DNA from: Promethearchaeota archaeon
Lineage (GTDB): Archaea; Asgardarchaeota; Lokiarchaeia; Sigynarchaeales; SOKP01
Length of the DNA stretch: 6,251 nt
Direction of reading: 5' to 3'
Assembly: GCA_016839905.1 (NCBI GenBank)
Contig: JAEOTJ010000348.1
Location: 1-6,251 of the forward strand
Program-made: the position numbers and the translations under genes
Notes under the pieces: generated by a model
What the model was told of the DNA's origin: nothing
What the model saw: the letters and a program-made list of their open reading frames with translations, nothing else
Databases searched by the model: none
Shown: positions 4,071 through 6,251 of the stretch, in pieces
Numbering within the stretch: the stretch's first letter is position 1
Layout: the number at the start of each line of letters is the position of its first letter

Positions 4071-4430
4071 GTCTTAATTGCTGGTTAATAATCACCTCTT
4101 TCTTTACCAAGTAAATAAATCTTAACTAAGTTTTTAGTGATATTAAAGAGCGATTAACAATTCTTAAGGTAATGTTACTAATCAATTCTTTTTCTTTTTT
4201 AGGAATGCTTACACCTTAATAAATTCTAAACATCAAAATGCCTTAAATCATGTGAATTATCTTGCTATTTTTCAGTAATATTATCAAAATACTTTATTTA
4301 TTATGATTGTTCAAGAAAACACCCCCATTAATGGGGGTGATGAATTGAACCTCGATTTTTTTTGAATGAAAATCAAAAAACTATCGTACTCTAATACATT
4401 TAACCGATACTTACTTCTTTTTACACGCAA
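4071..4430. other. Intergenic region between the SEC-C operon and tnpB
   Basis: I see no coding region on either strand. The minus-strand sequence GAGGTGATT near 4098-4090 resembles a ribosome site but leads only to a 14-codon frame. The right half holds the nested hairpin 4309-4350, then a T8 run (4356-4363) and a weak A/T stem TTTTTTGA/TCAAAAAA (4358-4365 and 4373-4380). These parts could be the left end of the tnpB element. The remaining DNA is A/T rich and unremarkable. Confidence 0.45.
4309..4350 (+). repeat. Strong nested hairpin (element end, guide-RNA end or terminator)
   Basis: The core is a 20-bp perfect palindrome, CACCCCCATT/AATGGGGGTG (4320-4339). It is flanked by an outer stem GTTCAA (4309-4314) and TTGAAC (4345-4350), with a symmetrical 5x5 internal loop. 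It is the most G/C-rich spot in the window. A hairpin followed by ATGAATTGAAC resembles right ends of archaeal TnpB elements, yet it lies 5' of the tnpB gene at 4431, with no tnpB before it on this strand. A T8 run 6 bases further on (4356-4363) would also fit transcription termination. Confidence 0.6.
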
Positions 4431-5369
4431 ATGATTCAAGCAATGAATGTTCGGATATATCCGAATAAGACGCAACGGACTCAAATCCATAAAACAATAG
4501 GATGTGGTCGTTTCATCTTTAACCAGATGTTAAGTGAGAGAAAGGAGGTTTATGAACAGTTCAAGAACGACAAAGATGCTCTTAAGAACTATACTTATAA
4601 GACCGAGAAACATTATAAAGCAGAATTTCCATTTCTAAAAGAAGCTGACTCCATTGCATTGCAATCATCAAGAGAACATCTGTTTAACGCATATAAAAAC
4701 TTTTTTAATGGTTTGAAGAAAGATCGTAAAGTGGGCTTTCCGAGATTTAAATCAAAAAGAGGAAAAGAAAGTTATACCACAAAACACACAAATGGAAATA
4801 TTAAGATTGATTTTGAGCAAAAAAAAGTAAAGTTACCAAAATTAGGATGGCTTAAATATAACGACGAGAGGGTATTTTCTGAAAAAATTAAGAATGCCAC
4901 CGTCAAGAAGACAAAATCAAACAAGTATTTTGTGTCTTTAACCTTAGAAGCTCAAGAGGATGTAAATAAAAAACAACAACTAAATGAACGAAATATAGCC
5001 GCCTTTGATATGTCGGCAAATAAATTCTTGGTAAATGATCTTGTAAAAATGGAGAATCCACGCTTCTATCGTTCCGAAGAGAAAAAGACCAAAAACCTTC
5101 ACAGGGAAATTTCACGAAAGAAGAAAGGCTCTAAGAATCGAGAAAAAGCGCGATTAAAATTAGCACGACATTATGAAAAGATATGCAATCGGAAAAAAGA
5201 TTGGACTCACAAGCTCACGCGAACATTAGCAGATAATTTTGATGCCATTATTTTAGAAGATTTGAATATAAAAGGGATGCAAACATTCAATTCGGGATTG
5301 TTAAAATCAATCTCTTTAGATTTTTCTTGGTATCAATTTACGTCCTATTTTAAATCTCTTTTCAATTAA
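4431..5369 (+). CDS. tnpB: TnpB-family protein, C-terminally truncated
   Basis: TnpB is the RNA-guided DNA endonuclease of IS605/IS1341-type elements and the ancestor of Cas12. This 312-residue frame keeps the N-terminal OrfB helix-turn-helix region (MNVRIYPNKTQ..., with GCGRFIFNQML at 24-34) and the conserved VGFPRFKSKR block (101-110). It also keeps RuvC-I (D193 in AAFDMSANKF), the NPRFYRSEEKK/KGSKNREKARLKLAR arginine-rich segment, and RuvC-II (E276 in IILEDLNIKGM). It ends at ...SLDFSWYQFTSYFKSLFN. Complete relatives run on for some 60-100 residues through the CxxC...CxxC zinc ribbon and the HDRD motif. Both are missing, and the sequence after the stop has no trace of them in any frame. 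Cleavage activity should therefore be lost. The frame has no internal stop or frameshift, so the loss is recent or the shortened protein is kept. No TnpA gene lies nearby. ATG 4431 is used; Met-5 (4443) is possible. Confidence 0.9.
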   Translation: MIQAMNVRIYPNKTQRTQIHKTIGCGRFIFNQMLSERKEVYEQFKNDKDALKNYTYKTEKHYKAEFPFLKEADSIALQSSREHLFNAYKNFFNGLKKDRKVGFPRFKSKRGKESYTTKHTNGNIKIDFEQKKVKLPKLGWLKYNDERVFSEKIKNATVKKTKSNKYFVSLTLEAQEDVNKKQQLNERNIAAFDMSANKFLVNDLVKMENPRFYRSEEKKTKNLHREISRKKKGSKNREKARLKLARHYEKICNRKKDWTHKLTRTLADNFDAIILEDLNIKGMQTFNSGLLKSISLDFSWYQFTSYFKSLFN

Positions 5370-5400
5370 ATATATTTTTCTCAAGAAAAACTTATATTTT
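5370..5400 (+). repeat. Small A/T hairpin just after the truncated tnpB
   Basis: TTTTTC-TCAA-GAAAAA (5375-5390) forms a perfect 6-bp stem 6 bases after the tnpB stop, with flanking TATA/TTATA partial complementarity and a following T-rich stretch. It may end the tnpB transcript or mark the deletion joint. In such A/T-rich DNA it may also be chance. Confidence 0.3.
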
Positions 5401-5477
5401 AATTTAATATACTAATTCTCAATATTATATACTCGTATCTTTCTCTTAAATTATTACTATATTATAAATTTAATTTT

Positions 5478-5508
5478 AAAAAAAACACAAAAAAGATCAG
5501 AAGATCTT
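5478..5508 (-). terminator. Hairpin plus oligo-T terminator of the HEPN gene
   Basis: On the minus strand, 5 bases after the TAG stop at 5514, AAGATC-TTCT-GATCTT forms a perfect 6-bp stem (5508-5493). It is followed by T6 (5494-5489) and T8 (5485-5478) separated by GTG. The T runs alone would end transcription in archaea, and the hairpin resembles a factor-independent terminator. Orientation fits only the minus-strand gene. Confidence 0.65.
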
Positions 5509-5513
5509 ATTAG

Positions 5514-6251
5514 CTAATATTGAGCATTTAAATATCCATTAACTTGGTTGAGTGTATTCATGATAAACATGTCAAAAAACGCTTTTGCCTCCGCGGCTTG
5601 CTCTTTATTAATGACATAATGTTCATGAGTAAATCTATCCCTGATTTGGCGCCACTGTTGTAATGCTTGATACTCCGGAAAACCCGCATTGATTCTATAT
5701 TTTAATTCCTTTACAATCTCTTCAATAAACGGCTTGTCCGCTCCAAGTTTTCTATTAAAAATGCGCTTATACAAGATATCGATTAATTGTTCAAAAAAAA
5801 TGTAATTCAAGCGGAAAAACTCGCCATATTCACCAAATCTATATTTTTCCTTAATATCCTTAATCATGGCCACGAATCTCACGAATTGGGCTTTTTCTAA
5901 ATCCGGGACATGATAGAGAACTTTCAAATTTTCTTCATATTCTTGTTTAGTTCTACAACCACTCTCTCTAAAATATGTATAATCTAGATTATTTATAAAG
6001 TCATATCGTTTCGCTTCTCTATAGACTTCTATATTCTGGAACCCCCCTGCCTTGTAGTTTAAAAAATCTTGATAGTCTTCATCATTCGGATGACGCGCTG
6101 TAAATGGGCTCTGTTTAAATTCAGCAAAAGCATAATGTGTAGGAATCTTACAATCCATAGCTTGAGAATATTCCTCAAAATCATTAAATCCCTTAGATTT
6201 ACCATCCAAAAACGCCTGAAATCGACCTTGATTATCTTTTAAATATTTCGC
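5514..6251 (-). CDS. HEPN-like domain protein with N-terminal aromatic repeats (5' partial)
   Basis: The frame is open to the window edge and gives 245 residues without a start. An in-frame TTG at 6209 is probably internal, because coding sequence (NQGRFQAF) continues upstream of it. In numbering from that TTG, residues 1-103 contain degenerate units of about 26-30 residues with the pattern F/Y-xx-F...GF...EY-x-x-A. Examples are FNDFEEYSQAM, YQDFLNYKAGGFQNIEVYREA and YTYFRESGCRTKQEYEENL. Residues 107-231 form a helical domain with WRQIRDRFTHEHY, where R190-x4-H195 is the HEPN ribonuclease signature. HEPN proteins act as RNA-cutting effectors of TA, abortive-infection and other defence systems, or pair with nucleotidyltransferases. 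No such partner is visible, and it could lie beyond 6251. The gene has somewhat more G/C than its surroundings, a hint of separate origin. A terminator follows directly. The HEPN call rests on one motif and the helical pattern. Confidence 0.65.
   Translation of the reverse strand, partial: AKYLKDNQGRFQAFLDGKSKGFNDFEEYSQAMDCKIPTHYAFAEFKQSPFTARHPNDEDYQDFLNYKAGGFQNIEVYREAKRYDFINNLDYTYFRESGCRTKQEYEENLKVLYHVPDLEKAQFVRFVAMIKDIKEKYRFGEYGEFFRLNYIFFEQLIDILYKRIFNRKLGADKPFIEEIVKELKYRINAGFPEYQALQQWRQIRDRFTHEHYVINKEQAAEAKAFFDMFIMNTLNQVNGYLNAQY

Noticed and set aside
4052..4100. Short GTG-started frame of 14 codons behind GAGGTG on the minus strand, upstream of the RHH-like gene
   Set aside because: It is too short and ends before the main gene. 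The start region of the main gene looks leaderless, so this is probably not transcribed as an upstream reading frame.
4175..4181. Single TTACTAA in the gap upstream of the SEC-C operon
   Set aside because: It is one heptamer without its partner and not next to a start codon. It is expected by chance in A/T-rich DNA.
4903..5115. Minus-strand frame inside tnpB
   Set aside because: It is antisense to conserved RuvC coding sequence and has no protein features.
1..6251. CRISPR array, tRNA or rRNA genes
   Set aside because: I found no regularly spaced short repeats, no cloverleaf-like G/C-rich segment and no rRNA-like stretch on either strand.

Overview
This is an AT-rich window that looks archaeal. 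The evidence is a DUF217-type VapB antitoxin (a mainly archaeal family), A/T-only TATA-like boxes placed about 20-30 bases before start codons with little or no leader, and the absence of convincing bacterial -35/-10 promoters. An Asgard or other low-GC archaeon is my guess, but the lineage cannot be fixed from this sequence. No rRNA, tRNA, CRISPR array or housekeeping gene is visible. The whole window reads as an accessory island of toxin-antitoxin (TA) genes and IS605/IS1341-type (TnpB) debris.

Left part (1-1450). The first 37 bases hold the start of a leftward gene that resembles the N-terminus of a TnpB protein. An AT-rich gap follows, then a small unrecognised gene (429-650) behind a good TATA box. 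A roughly 130-bp block then occurs twice as a direct repeat (635-766 and 1320-1446). The first copy sits just before a 59-residue zinc-finger gene (780-959). The second sits just before an AbrB-type antitoxin gene. Between them, on the minus strand, lies a tnpB 3' remnant with a stop codon inside its zinc ribbon. It ends in a perfect hairpin followed by TTCAA, as expected for the right end of such an element.

Middle part (1452-4038). Two TA modules converge: an AbrB antitoxin plus PIN toxin on the plus strand (1452-2097), and a DUF217 VapB plus PIN VapC on the minus strand (2122-2795). The VapB promoter contains a 28-bp perfect A/T palindrome. Behind it is a tight two-gene minus-strand operon. 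Its first gene (3616-4038) encodes an acidic protein with a ribbon-helix-helix-like N-terminus, and its second (2954-3613) a helical protein with a C-terminal SEC-C zinc motif. The arrangement copies that of a TA module, with a small inverted repeat over the promoter, and this pair is the best candidate here for an undescribed system.

Right part (4039-6251). A gene-free stretch contains a strong GC hairpin nested in an outer stem (4309-4350). It is followed by a TnpB gene (4431-5369) that is open throughout but stops before the zinc ribbon and the third RuvC aspartate. Facing it is the C-terminal part of a gene (5514 to the window end) with N-terminal aromatic repeats and a HEPN-like domain carrying an R-x4-H ribonuclease motif. 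It is followed by a hairpin plus oligo-T terminator.

Taken together, up to four RNase or toxin-like modules (two PIN, one HEPN, one SEC-C pair) lie next to three pieces of TnpB elements. This is typical of a defence or addiction island shaped by transposition.
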